The translations under genes were made by a program, and so were the position numbers. Below, piece by piece: positions 7,098-16,054 of a DNA stretch of 64,000 nucleotides; position 1 is the first letter of the stretch, and every line of letters starts with the position of its first letter. Where the stretch lies: the NCBI RefSeq assembly GCF_008704655.1, contig NZ_CP023688.1:7942501-8006500 (forward strand), written 5' to 3'. Under the pieces are notes generated by a model. The model searched no databases. It was not told the origin of the DNA and worked only from the letters and a program-made list of their open reading frames with translations. The stretch comes from Streptomyces rimosus (GTDB taxonomy: Bacteria; Actinomycetota; Actinomycetes; Streptomycetales; Streptomycetaceae).

Positions 7098-8768
7098 GTG
7101 ACGACGGCGACCCACCACACCTCCGCCCATTCCGCCGCCAAGAAACCGCCCCTGCTCGCTCGGGCCGTGCGGCGCACCTGGCGCGGCCTGCCGCCCCGGC
7201 AGTACGACGTCCTCTGCGAGCGGGGCCTCGTGGTGCCCGCCGCGGACGGCAGCCCCCTGCTGACCGACCATTACTTCCCCCGCGCCGACGGCGACTTCCC
7301 CACGCTGCTGGTCCGCTCCCCGTACGGCCGGGGCATCCCCTGGGCGCCCATGTTCGGGCTGCTCTTCGCGGAACAGGGCTTCCACGTCGTCCTGCAGAGC
7401 GCCCGCGGTACCGGCGGATCCGGCGGGGAGTACGCCCTGTGGCAGCACGAGGCCGCCGACGGGCAGGCGGCCGTCGCGTGGCTGCGTGAACAGCCCTGGT
7501 TCACCCGCGTCCTCGGGACGATCGGGCCCAGCGCCCTCGGCTACGCCCAGTGGGCCCTCGCCGCCGACCCGCCGCCGGAACTGCGCGCGATGGTCGTCCA
7601 GGTCGGGCTGCACGACATCCACGGGTTCTTCTATCCCTCGGGCCCGTTCGCCCTGGAGAACTCCCTTGTCTCCGCCGTCGGGCGGCTGCACTACGGACGC
7701 GGCGCCCTGGCCATGGTGCGGGCCGCGCTGCGGCTGCAACGCCAGCTGCCCCGGATCGCCCGTACGCTGCCGCTCGGCGAGGCGTACGTGCCCGGGCTGG
7801 GCGGCCGGGTGCCGTTCCTGGACGAGGCGCTGTCCCGGCCCGACCCGGACGACGCCCACTGGCGGGGCGCCGACGCGGGCGTCGCGGCCGTCCGTTCGAC
7901 CGTACCGACCAGCCTGATCACCGGCTGGTACGACGTGTGCCTCGACCAGACAATGCAGCAGTACGACCGGCTGCGCCGCGCCGGCTGCGATGCCGCGCTG
8001 CTCGTCGGCCCCTGGACGCACAACACCGCGATGCAGCAGGGCTGGCCCGAGGTCTTCGCCGAAAGCCTCGCCTGGCTGCGGGCCCACCTGTGCGACGACC
8101 CGTCCGGCCTGCGCGAGGCGCGGGCCCGCGTGCACGTAGGCGGCCGTCAGGAATGGCGCGACCTGCCCGACTGGCCACCGGCCGCGACGGACCGCCGCTG
8201 GTACCTGACGGGTGACGGCCTGCTGAGCGACCGGGCTCCCGAAGCCGCTCCGCCGCTGTCCTTCCGCTACGACCCGGCCGACCCGACGCCGTCCGTCGGC
8301 GGCCCCTTGCTGTCCCGGACGGCCGGCCCCCGCGACAACGCCGCCCTGGAGGCCCGGGGCGACGTGCTGACCTTCACCACCCCGCCGCTCACCGAACCGG
8401 CCGACGTGCTCGGCACGGTCGGCGTGGACCTGCGGGTCGGCACCGACACCGGGCACGCCGACGTGTTCGTACGGCTCTGCGACGTGGACGAACGGGGCCG
8501 CTCGGTCAACGTCTGCGACGGGATACGGCGCCTGGACCCCGCCACGGCCGCGGCGGGCCCGGCGGAGGTGACGGTGGAAATGAGCCCCACCGCCCACTCC
8601 TTCGCCGCCGGGCACCGCATCCGCCTCCAGGTCAGCGGCGGCGCCCACCCGCGCTTCGCCCGCAACACCGGTACGGGCGAGCCGCCGGCGACGGCCACCC
8701 GGCTGGTGCCGACGGAGATCACCGTGCACCACCCGTCGGCGCTGGTCCTGCCGCAGACGAACCCGTGA
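7098..8768 (+). CDS. CocE/NonD family hydrolase (peptidase S15-like)
   Basis: 556 aa from GTG at 7098. It has an alpha/beta-hydrolase domain then a C-terminal jelly-roll (PepX_C) domain from about residue 340. The catalytic triad can be assigned as Ser145 in GPSALGYAQW, Asp279 in TGWYDVCLD and His308 in GPWTHNTAM. The motif QSARGTGGSGGEY is characteristic of the CocE/X-Pro-dipeptidyl-peptidase family. Members hydrolyse esters or amides such as cocaine, glutaryl-7-ACA or acyl peptides; the native substrate here is unknown. No signal peptide is evident, so it is probably cytosolic. It is divergent from a TetR gene, suggesting induction by a compound that this enzyme destroys. Confidence 0.87.
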   Translation: MTTATHHTSAHSAAKKPPLLARAVRRTWRGLPPRQYDVLCERGLVVPAADGSPLLTDHYFPRADGDFPTLLVRSPYGRGIPWAPMFGLLFAEQGFHVVLQSARGTGGSGGEYALWQHEAADGQAAVAWLREQPWFTRVLGTIGPSALGYAQWALAADPPPELRAMVVQVGLHDIHGFFYPSGPFALENSLVSAVGRLHYGRGALAMVRAALRLQRQLPRIARTLPLGEAYVPGLGGRVPFLDEALSRPDPDDAHWRGADAGVAAVRSTVPTSLITGWYDVCLDQTMQQYDRLRRAGCDAALLVGPWTHNTAMQQGWPEVFAESLAWLRAHLCDDPSGLREARARVHVGGRQEWRDLPDWPPAATDRRWYLTGDGLLSDRAPEAAPPLSFRYDPADPTPSVGGPLLSRTAGPRDNAALEARGDVLTFTTPPLTEPADVLGTVGVDLRVGTDTGHADVFVRLCDVDERGRSVNVCDGIRRLDPATAAAGPAEVTVEMSPTAHSFAAGHRIRLQVSGGAHPRFARNTGTGEPPATATRLVPTEITVHHPSALVLPQTNP

Positions 8769-8793
8769 CGGGCCCTCGGAGGCTCGGGAGACC

Positions 8794-9180
8794 TCAGACG
8801 AAGAAGGCGTTCATGCCGTCCACGTCGGACAGGTAGGTCTCGATGGCCGCGATCTTGCCGTCACGCACCGTGCACACCGTGGACAGGTGCTCGTCCAGCA
8901 CCACGTCCCCGCGCCGTGCGGTGTTGTGCAGGGACAGCGCCATGTTGCGGCGGCTGACGAGGATGTGCAGCAGGGTGAAGTTCACGCCGTATCCGGCGAT
9001 CTTGCGGGCGCGCTCGACGACCGCGTCCGCACCTTCCGCAGGGCCGGAGATCGCGTTGTCGCCGGGCAGTTCCCAGACCGCGTCCTCGTGCAGGAGGGCG
9101 CGGATCGCCTCCCAGTCGGCGGTGACGAGCGCGGCGTGGAACTGCTTGCCGAGGGAGTAGTTGTCCTGGTGGACGGGCAT
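8794..9180 (-). CDS. NTF2-like (SnoaL-type) nuclear transport factor 2 family protein
   Basis: 128 aa with a cone-shaped NTF2-like fold: the N-terminal helices FHAALVTADWEAIRALLHEDA precede ELPGDNAISGPAEGADAV, and a strand block ends in IETYLSDVDGMNAFF. These are hallmarks of the SnoaL-like family, which includes isomerases, cyclases, dehydratases and many proteins without known activity. It is convergent with the CocE-type hydrolase, 25 bases apart, and divergent from an ArsR-type regulator gene with a perfect palindrome just upstream of its start. This suggests control by that regulator. Function is otherwise unassigned. Confidence 0.75.
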   Translation of the reverse strand: MPVHQDNYSLGKQFHAALVTADWEAIRALLHEDAVWELPGDNAISGPAEGADAVVERARKIAGYGVNFTLLHILVSRRNMALSLHNTARRGDVVLDEHLSTVCTVRDGKIAAIETYLSDVDGMNAFFV

Positions 9181-9245
9181 GGGGACTCCTTCGTGAGAGG
9201 GACCGGGCAGGGCGGTTCGAACGACCTGCCGTGTGTCAGTTCGTA

Positions 9246-9257
9246 TGTTCTAGAACA
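9246..9257. promoter_or_regulatory. Perfect palindrome tgttctagaaca, candidate ArsR-type operator
   Basis: A 12-base perfect dyad in the 157-base region between the divergent NTF2-like gene (starts 9180) and the ArsR-type gene (starts 9338). It is AT-richer than its surroundings and unusual in this GC-rich sequence. This is the position expected of a repressor site covering the leftward promoter. Confidence 0.55.
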
Positions 9258-9337
9258 GTAGCAATCAATGCGTCGGGCCGCGGGGAGGGGGGTGGGGACG
9301 CGGCCCGGGTGTCGGTGCCTCCGCGTACGCTCGGAGC

Positions 9338-9694
9338 ATGGCTGTACTGAGTCACCCCGACCGCGCCGAACTGCGCCTCGCGGATGTGCTGGAAGCGTTC
9401 GCGCATCCGATCCGGCTGCGCATCGTGCACCGTCTCGCCCACGGAGCCGAGCGCTCCTGTGGCGAACTGCTGCCCGAGGTGTCGAAGTCCACCGCCAGCC
9501 ACCACTGGCGCGTGCTGCGCGAAAGCGGTGTGCTCCACCAGCGGCGGGAGGGCCGCCGCCTCATGATGCACCTGCGGCGCGAGGACCTTGAGGCGCGTTT
9601 CCCCGGGCTGCTGGACGTGGTGCTGGCCGCCGCCGGTGACGATCCCGAGGTGGCGGCGGCCGACGGGGCGATGGCCGGGGCCCGCCAGGGGTGA
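9338..9694 (+). CDS. ArsR-type winged-helix transcriptional regulator
   Basis: 118 aa single-domain winged helix: AFAHPIRLRIVHRLAHGAER, the recognition helix region SKSTASHHWRVLRESGVLHQ and the wing REGRRLMMHLRREDLEARFPG. No ArsR-type metal-binding ELCVCD motif is present, although Cys occurs in SCGELLPEVS. It is therefore more likely a non-metal sensor. It is divergent from the NTF2-like gene with a perfect dyad between them, so autoregulation and repression of that neighbour are the likely functions. It is followed by a ~125-base gap before the antiporter operon. Confidence 0.85.
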   Translation: MAVLSHPDRAELRLADVLEAFAHPIRLRIVHRLAHGAERSCGELLPEVSKSTASHHWRVLRESGVLHQRREGRRLMMHLRREDLEARFPGLLDVVLAAAGDDPEVAAADGAMAGARQG

Positions 9695-9819
9695 CCGGCC
9701 CGGCGCCCCGGGGCCGGCGGCTGCACCGTCCGGAGGGCACGTCCGGCGCGGTTCGGCCGTCCGGCCGGTGCCGCATGAGAGCCTGACGGCCGGGTACGGG
9801 CGAGGCCGGAGGTGAGTGG

Positions 9820-10035
9820 ATGTCCGGTGCCGTGAAGCCGTCCGGCGCGGCGGCGACCGCCGTCGAAGTGGCCGTCTGGTGGGCCGCGCTGACCGGCCTG
9901 TGGCTAGTGCTCGTCAGCAGTCTGGACACGCTGGAGTATCTGGTCGGCGCGGCAGCCGCGCTGCTCGGCGCGTTCGCTGCCCGCGCCGCCCGCAGAGCCG
10001 CGGCAGGCGATGCCGACCGTGGGTGGCCGCGGTGA
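9820..10035 (+). CDS. Truncated MnhE/MrpE-like antiporter subunit
   Basis: 71 aa, under half the usual ~160 aa of MnhE. It carries the first two membrane helices (VAVWWAALTGLWLVLVSSLD and YLVGAAAALLGAFAARAAR), which match the MnhE N-terminus, then ends in a short polar tail. It has a good ribosome binding site (GGAGGTGAG) and its stop overlaps the next start by 4 bases (GTGA), so it is translated and coupled rather than simply decayed. It is the first gene of a six-gene Mrp-like operon. Whether this short form still works as subunit E or is a degenerate lead gene cannot be told from sequence. Confidence 0.65.
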   Translation: MSGAVKPSGAAATAVEVAVWWAALTGLWLVLVSSLDTLEYLVGAAAALLGAFAARAARRAAAGDADRGWPR

Positions 10036-10520
10036 ACGGCTGGCTGCCGGCCGCCGCCCTCCTGCTCGTCATCGGCTTCGCGCCCACCGTATGGGGCGCG
10101 GCGAGCGGCCCCGTACGGCGCCGGGTGATGGCGCAGAACCTCGCGACACTGACGTGCTGTCTGGTCCTGCTGCTCCTCGCACAGGGCTACGCGCGGCCCT
10201 CGTACGTCGATCTCGCCCTGGTCCTCGCGGTCCTCGGCCCCGCCGGAACCCTCGTCTACGCCCGGCTGCTCGCCGACGAACTGGCCGAGCGCCCGGCCCG
10301 CGACCCGGTCGCCCGCGCCCTCGGCCGCGCCATGACGCCGTTCGCCGCGATCTCCGTACCGCTCGTGGTGCTGCCGCTGTGCGTCGCGACCGGACCGGGC
10401 CGCGCGATGGTCAAGCTCCTGGTGATCGGGGCGCTGCTGATCGGTGGGAACATCGTGTCCACGCGCGCGCTGTCCGCCCGGCGCGCCACCGGTCAGGAGG
10501 GCGGTGCGGCCGGTGGCTGA
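10032..10520 (+). CDS. MrpF/MrpG-like fused small antiporter subunit
   Basis: 162 aa integral membrane protein with a GTG start overlapping the previous stop. The first half (ALLLVIGFAPTVWGAASGP, then RRVMAQNLATLTCCLVLLLL and a charged-residue-containing helix YVDLALVLAVLGPAGTLVYA) resembles MrpF. The second half (TPFAAISVPLVVLPLCVATG, then VKLLVIGALLIGGNIVSTRA) resembles the C-terminus of MrpG. In canonical operons these are two separate genes. I interpret it as a natural MrpF-MrpG fusion with a shortened G part. The role would be in the membrane antiporter complex exchanging H+ for Na+ or another cation. The F assignment is more certain than G. Confidence 0.62.
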   Translation: MNGWLPAAALLLVIGFAPTVWGAASGPVRRRVMAQNLATLTCCLVLLLLAQGYARPSYVDLALVLAVLGPAGTLVYARLLADELAERPARDPVARALGRAMTPFAAISVPLVVLPLCVATGPGRAMVKLLVIGALLIGGNIVSTRALSARRATGQEGGAAGG

Positions 10521-10818
10521 CGTGCTGATCGTGCTGGCCCTGGCGCTCGTCGCGGCGTCCTCGACCGCCGCCGTACTGGCCCGCGACCCGGTCCGGCAAT
10601 CGACCGTACTGGCCCTGCTCGGCCTCAGCCTCGCCCTCCTCTTCGCCGTCCTCCAGGCGCCGGACGTGGCCCTGTCCCAGCTCGCGGTCGGCTCCGCCCT
10701 CACCCCGCTGATGCTGCTGCTCTCCGTACGGAAGGTACGGCGCAGGGGCCGGGAGGGCGGCAGTCACCGCAACACCGGGAACCGGCCCGGAAGCACGGAC
10801 CGGGAGGGGCGCCGATGA
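10513..10818 (+). CDS. MbhD-like (DUF4040) antiporter/hydrogenase subunit
   Basis: About 101 aa. Three membrane helices contain the conserved DUF4040 signature LARDPVRQSTVLALLGLSLA and LLFAVLQAPDVALSQLAVGS, equal to one C-terminal piece of MrpA or to MbhD of energy-converting hydrogenases. The start is either GTG 10513 (used here) or GTG 10504, three bases after AGGAGG; either overlaps the preceding gene. It overlaps the next gene by 4 bases. Its existence as a separate gene shows that the MrpA C-terminal part is split off in this operon, while no MrpA N-terminal ND5-like subunit is present. Confidence 0.75.
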   Translation: MADVLIVLALALVAASSTAAVLARDPVRQSTVLALLGLSLALLFAVLQAPDVALSQLAVGSALTPLMLLLSVRKVRRRGREGGSHRNTGNRPGSTDREGRR

Positions 10819-11600
10819 GCAGGCGCGCCCGGCTGTGGGTGCTGGCCGTCGGCGGCCTGGGCCTGGCCGTCCTGCTGTTCGCGGCGAGCCTGGAACTGCC
10901 CGGCTTCGGCGGCGACCGGCACCCGTACGGCGCCCGGGCCGTCGAGGCGGCCCTCGCCCGGCACACCTCCAACGTCATCGCGGCGGTCAACTTCGACCAG
11001 CGGGCCTTCGACACCCTGGGCGAGGAATCGATCCTGTTCTGCGCGGCGCTGGGCACCGTCGTCCTGCTCCGCCAGACCAGCGACGAGCGCCGCGTACGGC
11101 CCGAACCCGCGCGCGTCGCCCCGCCCGTACGCCGCTACGCGCTCGTCGCGCTCCCGGTGACCCTGCTCATCGGCCTGTACGTCATCGCCCACGGCCAGCT
11201 CAGCCCCGGCGGCGGCTTCCAGGGCGGAGTGGTCGTCGCGACGGCCCTGCACCTGCTCTACATCGCCGTCGACTACCGCGCGCTGGAACGCATCCGGCCC
11301 GTCGGCCTGTACGCGATGGCGGACGCGGCGGGGGAGGCCGCCTACCTGCTGCTGGGCGCCGCCGGCCTGGTCGCCGGAACCGCCTACCTGGCCAACGTCC
11401 TCCCGTACGGCACCTTCAACACCCTCGCCTCCGGCGGCACCGTGCCGCTGCTCAACGCCGCCGTCGGGGTGGAGGTCGCCAGCGGCGTCGTCGTGCTGCT
11501 GGCCTCCTTCCTCGACCAGGCGGTGGAAATCGTCGACGCGGACGACACCTCCGACCGGAGCCCCGACCACCACACCCCGCCCGAGGAGAAGCCGACATGA
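10815..11600 (+). CDS. mnhB: MbhE-MnhB fused Na+/H+ antiporter subunit B
   Basis: 261 aa, longer than the ~140 aa of stand-alone MnhB because it carries an N-terminal MbhE-like part (residues ~1-100, with [20 protein letters not shown] and [18 protein letters not shown]), which elsewhere forms the end of MrpA. The MnhB part follows with [19 protein letters not shown], its family signature, and several helices. The stop overlaps the next start as ATGA. It is part of the membrane arm of a multi-subunit cation/proton antiporter. The start ATG overlaps the upstream gene by 4 bases, consistent with tight stoichiometric expression. Confidence 0.85.
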   Translation: MSRRARLWVLAVGGLGLAVLLFAASLELPGFGGDRHPYGARAVEAALARHTSNVIAAVNFDQRAFDTLGEESILFCAALGTVVLLRQTSDERRVRPEPARVAPPVRRYALVALPVTLLIGLYVIAHGQLSPGGGFQGGVVVATALHLLYIAVDYRALERIRPVGLYAMADAAGEAAYLLLGAAGLVAGTAYLANVLPYGTFNTLASGGTVPLLNAAVGVEVASGVVVLLASFLDQAVEIVDADDTSDRSPDHHTPPEEKPT

Positions 11601-11944
11601 GCGTGCTGCCCTACCTCGTCGCCGGCTGGATCTTCCTGATCGGCTGCTACGGGCTGGCCACCAGCCGCAACCTCATCCACGCCGTCGGCTGCCTCGCCGT
11701 CTGCCAGGCGTCCACGTACGTCCTGCTGCTCGCCGTCGGCTACCGCGACGGCGGCACCGCACCGGTCTTCTCCGACCTGCGACCCGGCACCCGGCCGGTC
11801 GTCGACCCCGTGGTGCAGGCGCTGACCCTCACCGATGTGGTGGTGGGCGCCACGGTCACCGCCCTGTTGCTGGCGTTCGTCGTCCAGGTCGGCAAACGGC
11901 ACGGAACCGTCGACCCCGACGAACTCTCGGAGCTGCGCGGGTGA
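11597..11944 (+). CDS. mnhC: MnhC/MrpC Na+/H+ antiporter subunit C (NuoK-like)
   Basis: 115 aa with three membrane helices. The NuoK-like pattern [20 protein letters not shown] followed by [20 protein letters not shown] is diagnostic of MrpC. MrpC pairs with the ND2/4-like MrpD and supplies part of the proton path. The ATG overlaps the previous stop and its own stop overlaps the next GTG start. Length is normal for the family. Codon use and reading frame are consistent with neighbours. Confidence 0.87.
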   Translation: MSVLPYLVAGWIFLIGCYGLATSRNLIHAVGCLAVCQASTYVLLLAVGYRDGGTAPVFSDLRPGTRPVVDPVVQALTLTDVVVGATVTALLLAFVVQVGKRHGTVDPDELSELRG

Positions 11945-13875
11945 CGGCGGCGGACACCCTCACCATCGCCGCGGGCGTGACCCTCACTCCGGCCGCCACC
12001 CTGCCGCTGATCGTGGCCACCCCGCTGCTCGGGGCCGCGTTCCTGGTGGCGGCGGGCCGCCGGATGCCGCGCCGGGCCGCCGAGATCGTGGGCGCCGTCT
12101 TCGCGGCGGGCACCGCCGCCCTCGCCTTCTCCGTCCTGCTGCGCGGGGCGTCGGCGGGCGGGCCGGGCGGGCGCGCCGTCGAATGGCTGGGCGGCTGGCA
12201 CCCGCACGGCGGCGTGGGCGTCGGCATCGTCCTGGTCGGCGACCGGATCGGCGTCGGCCTGGCCGCCGTCGCCTCGCTCCTGGTCGTCGCCGTCCTCGCG
12301 TACGCCTGGCGCTATTTCGACGAGCCGCCGCACCGCCAGGCGGGCACCTTCCCCGCCCTCGTCCTGATCTTCCAGGCGGCCATGTGCGGCTTCGCGCTCA
12401 CCGGCGACCTCTTCAACGCGTTCGTCTTCTTCGAGCTGATGGGCGTCGTCGCGTACGCGCTCACCGGCTACCGCGTCGAAGGGGCACGCGCCGTACAGGG
12501 CGCGCTCACCTTCGGCGTCGTCAACTCCCTCGGCGGCTACGCCACCCTGCTCGGCGTCGGCCTGCTGTACGGGCGCACCGGGGAACTCGGCTTCGCCCAG
12601 ATCGGCGCCCGCCTGGCCACCCACCCCGGCGCGTCCTCCGCCGGCCCGCCCACCGGCCCCTCCACCGGCCTCGCCGAGGGCCCCGACCTGCTCGTCCTCA
12701 CCGCCTTCGTCCTCGTCCTGACCGGCCTGCTCGTCAAGGCCGCCGTGGTCCCCTTCCACTTCTGGCTCCCGGACGCGCACGCCGTCGCGCCCACCCCCGT
12801 GTGCATGCTGCTGTCCGGCGTCATGGTCGAACTGGGCGTGTACGGCACGGCCCGCGTCTACTGGACCGTCTTCGCGGGCCCCGGCGGCATCCCGACCGCC
12901 GACGCGCACCGCACACTGCTCGCCCTCGGCACGCTCACCGCCGTCGTCGGCGCGCTGATGTGCTGGCAGCAGCGCCACCTCAAACGGCTGCTGGCGTTCT
13001 CCACCGTCGCGCACACCGGCCTGTTCCTGATCGGGCTGGCGACCATGACACCGGACGGCGCGGGCGGCACGGCCCTGTACATCCTCGGGCACGCGGGCGT
13101 GAAGGCCGCGCTCTTCGCCGCCATGGGCATCCTCCTGGACCGCTTCCGCAGCGTCGACGAACGCGAACTGCACGGGCGCGGCAGGGAACTGCCCTTGGTC
13201 GGCGTGGTCTGCGCGGCGGGCGGACTGGCGCTGGCCGGGCTGCCGCCGTTCGGTACGGGCCTGGGCAAAGCGGTCACCGAGGAGGCGGCCGGAGGCTGGC
13301 CCGCCGCCGTGTTCGTGATCGTGTCGGCGGTCACCGGGGGAGCGGTGCTGCGCGCCGTGGCGCGGGTCTTCCTGGGCCTGGGCGTACGGCCGGAGGCGGC
13401 CGACGAGGCGGCGAACCGCGCGGACGAGACCAGCGGCAAGGACGAACAGCCGGAAACCGCCGGCCAGCTGAGCCGCATCCCGGACACCATGCTGGCCGTG
13501 CCGGTCGCACTGCTGGCGGGCGCGCTGGCCGTGGGCGTCGTACCGGGCCTGCACGCCGCGGTCGGCCGCGCCGCGGACGCCTTCCTCGACCGGGCGGGCT
13601 ACGCCGCCGCGGTCCTGCACACCCCGTCGGCCGCACCCGTACCGACGCCCGGCCCGCACTGGACCGCGGCAGGCGTGGCCCTCGGCCTGCTGTCCGCCGC
13701 CCTCGCCTGCGGCCTGGCCTGGTGGGCCGTACGCCGTCCCCACGGCCCGGCCCAACCCGCCAGCTGGGCAGCGCCGGTGCGCCGACTGCACTCCGGACAC
13801 ATCGGGGACTACGTCGCGTGGGTGCTGGCGGGGGTGGTGCTGGTGGCGGGGCTGGTCGTGCCGGGGCTGTGGTGA
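11941..13875 (+). CDS. mnhD: MnhD/MrpD Na+/H+ antiporter subunit D (NuoN/ND4-like)
   Basis: 644 aa, about 14 membrane helices, longer than the ~500 aa typical of MrpD owing to a charged loop near residues 480-520 ([20 protein letters not shown]) and a C-terminal extension. The proton-channel core shows [20 protein letters not shown], with a conserved glutamate, and [20 protein letters not shown], with the conserved Lys and His region. It is homologous to complex I subunits NuoL/M/N and pumps protons in antiport. It is the last gene of the operon and the only large channel subunit. Canonical Mrp complexes need both MrpA and MrpD, so ion specificity here is uncertain. Confidence 0.87.
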   Translation: MTAADTLTIAAGVTLTPAATLPLIVATPLLGAAFLVAAGRRMPRRAAEIVGAVFAAGTAALAFSVLLRGASAGGPGGRAVEWLGGWHPHGGVGVGIVLVGDRIGVGLAAVASLLVVAVLAYAWRYFDEPPHRQAGTFPALVLIFQAAMCGFALTGDLFNAFVFFELMGVVAYALTGYRVEGARAVQGALTFGVVNSLGGYATLLGVGLLYGRTGELGFAQIGARLATHPGASSAGPPTGPSTGLAEGPDLLVLTAFVLVLTGLLVKAAVVPFHFWLPDAHAVAPTPVCMLLSGVMVELGVYGTARVYWTVFAGPGGIPTADAHRTLLALGTLTAVVGALMCWQQRHLKRLLAFSTVAHTGLFLIGLATMTPDGAGGTALYILGHAGVKAALFAAMGILLDRFRSVDERELHGRGRELPLVGVVCAAGGLALAGLPPFGTGLGKAVTEEAAGGWPAAVFVIVSAVTGGAVLRAVARVFLGLGVRPEAADEAANRADETSGKDEQPETAGQLSRIPDTMLAVPVALLAGALAVGVVPGLHAAVGRAADAFLDRAGYAAAVLHTPSAAPVPTPGPHWTAAGVALGLLSAALACGLAWWAVRRPHGPAQPASWAAPVRRLHSGHIGDYVAWVLAGVVLVAGLVVPGLW

Positions 13876-13915
13876 GCGGACGCCCCGCAGCCACCAGCCC
13901 CGTCACCCCCTTCCG

Positions 13916-14350
13916 TCACTCCTTCCGATAGGAGTACGCCTCTCCGGCGGCCGCCGCCACCGCGTCCAGGTCGGCGCCGGTCGAAGCGGTGACCACGGCC
14001 GCCACCGCGCCTTCGACGAACGGCGCGTCCACCAGCCGTGTGCCCTCGGGCAGTTCGTCGCCCTCGGCGAGCAGGGCCTTGACGGTCAGTACGGCGCTGC
14101 CCAGGTCGACCAGGACGGCGACGCCCGCACCGCCGTCCACCTTCCGCGCCGCTTCCGTGATCAGCTCCGCGCTGGTCCCGAGACCGCCGTCCGGTGTGCC
14201 GCCCGCGGCCGCCACCGGCGCCTTGACGTCACCGCCCGCCAGGCCGACGGCCAGCCGCGCCACCGACTCGGCCACCGGCCCGCTGTGCGACACCAGCACG
14301 ATGCCCACATGTCCCTCGTGCCCCTCGTGGGAGGTCTCCGCGCCGCTCAC
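13916..14350 (-). CDS. dhaM: PTS-dependent dihydroxyacetone kinase phosphotransferase subunit DhaM
   Basis: 144 aa, a single EIIA-Man-like domain. The phosphorylated histidine is His22 in GIVLVSHSGPVAESV, and LGTSAELITEA plus VLVDLGSAVLTVKALL are family signatures. It accepts phosphate from HPr of the PTS and passes it to ADP bound on DhaL, so dihydroxyacetone is phosphorylated at the expense of PEP. Actinobacterial DhaM is usually this short form, without the HPr and EI-like domains of E. coli DhaM. The GTG start overlaps the dhaL stop. It is convergent with mnhD, 40 bases away. Confidence 0.9.
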   Translation of the reverse strand: MSGAETSHEGHEGHVGIVLVSHSGPVAESVARLAVGLAGGDVKAPVAAAGGTPDGGLGTSAELITEAARKVDGGAGVAVLVDLGSAVLTVKALLAEGDELPEGTRLVDAPFVEGAVAAVVTASTGADLDAVAAAAGEAYSYRKE

Positions 14351-14970
14351 CGCGCCGCCCCCTCGCCCGCCGTCTCCGCCAGCGCCGAGAACAGCAGGGC
14401 CGACGAGGTCGCCCCCGGGTCCTGGTGACCGATGCTGCGCTCGCCCAGATAGCTCGCCCGGCCCTTGCGGGCCTGGAGCGGAACGGTGGCCTCCGCCCCC
14501 TGTACGGCGGCCTCGGCGGCGGCCCGGAAGGACGTGGCCAGCGCCTCGACGGCCGGATCGAGCGCGTCGAGCATCGTCGCGTCACCGGGCGCCGAACCGC
14601 CCAGCTGGGCCACCGCGTCCACCCCGGCGCGCAGCGCCGCGCGCAGCTCGTCGGCGGTGACCCGGTCCGCGTCGCCGAGCTGCTTGCCCGTACGCCGCAG
14701 CAGCGTCCCGTACAGCGGCCCGGACGCGCCGCCCACCGTGGAGATCAGCTGCCGCCCCGCCGTCGTCAGCACGGCACCCGGCGTCCCCGGCGGCTCCGCT
14801 TCGAGCACCTTGACGACGGCCGCGAAGCCGCGCTGGAGGTTGCTGCCGTGGTCGGCGTCGCCGATGGCCGAGTCGAGGTCGGTGAGACGGGCCGCTTCCC
14901 GGTCGACGGAGGCGGCGGCCGCCGTCATCCAGCGCAGAAAGAACCCGGCATCCAGTGCCGTTTCGGACAC
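14347..14970 (-). CDS. dhaL: Dihydroxyacetone kinase ADP-binding subunit DhaL
   Basis: 207 aa from GTG at 14970, preceded by GAGGAG; this removes an unsupported 20-residue extension. The Mg-ADP site is visible as D33-x4-D38-x-D40-H41 in TDLDSAIGDADHGSN. GGASGPLYGTLLRR and GDATMLDALDPA are further signatures. DhaL holds ADP as a permanent cofactor and transfers phosphate to dihydroxyacetone on DhaK. It lies downstream of dhaK with a 91-base gap and overlaps dhaM by 4 bases. Confidence 0.92.
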   Translation of the reverse strand: MSETALDAGFFLRWMTAAAASVDREAARLTDLDSAIGDADHGSNLQRGFAAVVKVLEAEPPGTPGAVLTTAGRQLISTVGGASGPLYGTLLRRTGKQLGDADRVTADELRAALRAGVDAVAQLGGSAPGDATMLDALDPAVEALATSFRAAAEAAVQGAEATVPLQARKGRASYLGERSIGHQDPGATSSALLFSALAETAGEGAAR

Positions 14971-15061
14971 GAACTGCTCCTCTGGTCGTACGTGTGCGGA
15001 TATACGTGTACGAGAGAACGTCCCCGCCATGGTGCGCGCGAATCTTCGGCGACGGCCCCGG

Positions 15062-16054
15062 TCAGCACCCCCAACGCAGTGCGGGCGTCCGAACCGGCGC
15101 GTCCCACAGCCGCAGCAGCTCCTCGTCCGCCTGGCACAGCGTCACCGAGCAGCCCGCCATGTCGAGCGAGGTGACGTAGTTGCCGACCAGCGTACGAGCG
15201 ACCGGCACGTCCCGCTCGCCGAGCACCCGGTGCACCTCGGCACCGAACCCGTACAGCTCCAGCAGCGGAGTGCCGCCCATCCCGTTGACCAGCAGCAGCA
15301 CCGGATGCCGGGGCCGCAGGTCCGTCAGCACCGCGTCCACGGCGTAGTCCGCGATCTCACCGGCGGTCATCATCGGCCGCCGCTCGCGCCCCGGCTCCCC
15401 GTGGATGCCCACCCCCAGCTCCAGCTCACCCGCGGGCAGGTCGAACATCGGACCGCCCTTGGCCGGGGTCGTACACGAACTGAGCGCCACGCCGAAACTC
15501 CGCGACGACTCCACGACCTGGCGCGCCAGCCCCGCCACCCGGTCCAGCGGCGCCCCCTCGGCGGCCGCCGCACCCGCGATCTTCTCCACGAAGAGCGTGC
15601 CCCCGGTTCCGCGGCGCCCGGCGGTGTGCAGCGAGTCCGTCACGGCGACATCGTCGTCCACGACCACCGTCGCGACCTGCACCCCCTCGTCCTCCGCCAG
15701 CTCCGCGGCCATCCGGAAGTTCAGCACGTCACCGGTGTAGTTCTTGACGACGAACAGCACCCCCGCACCACTGTCCACGGCCGTGGCCGCCCGCACCATC
15801 TGATCCGGCACCGGCGACGTAAAAACCGCCCCAGGACAAACCGCATCCAACATCCCCGCCCCCACGAACCCCCCATGCAACGGCTCATGCCCACTGCCAC
15901 CCCCCGAAACCAGCCCCACCTTTCCCGAAACCGGCGCATCCCGCCGCACGATCACCCGGTTCTCCACATCCACCACGAGATCGGGGTGGGCCGCCGCCAT
16001 GCCGCGGAGTGCGTCGGTCACTACGGATTCGGGGGTGTTGATGAGCATCTTCAT
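15062..16054 (-). CDS. dhaK: Dihydroxyacetone kinase substrate-binding subunit DhaK
   Basis: 330 aa, normal length. The substrate-binding histidine that forms a hemiaminal with dihydroxyacetone is His218 in LGVGIHGEPG; GLVSGGGSGHEPLHGGFVGA and VVKNYTGDVLNF are other active-site blocks. The ATG follows GAGGAG. It is the first gene of dhaK-dhaL-dhaM. The product, dihydroxyacetone phosphate, enters glycolysis. No glycerol dehydrogenase or DhaR/DhaS regulator is next to it, so the source of dihydroxyacetone is not shown. Confidence 0.93.
   Translation of the reverse strand: MKMLINTPESVVTDALRGMAAAHPDLVVDVENRVIVRRDAPVSGKVGLVSGGGSGHEPLHGGFVGAGMLDAVCPGAVFTSPVPDQMVRAATAVDSGAGVLFVVKNYTGDVLNFRMAAELAEDEGVQVATVVVDDDVAVTDSLHTAGRRGTGGTLFVEKIAGAAAAEGAPLDRVAGLARQVVESSRSFGVALSSCTTPAKGGPMFDLPAGELELGVGIHGEPGRERRPMMTAGEIADYAVDAVLTDLRPRHPVLLLVNGMGGTPLLELYGFGAEVHRVLGERDVPVARTLVGNYVTSLDMAGCSVTLCQADEELLRLWDAPVRTPALRWGC

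Noticed and set aside
6951..8732. Long leftward frame opposite the CocE-type hydrolase
   Set aside because: Antisense GC-bias frame; the hydrolase triad and domain order are clear on the plus strand.
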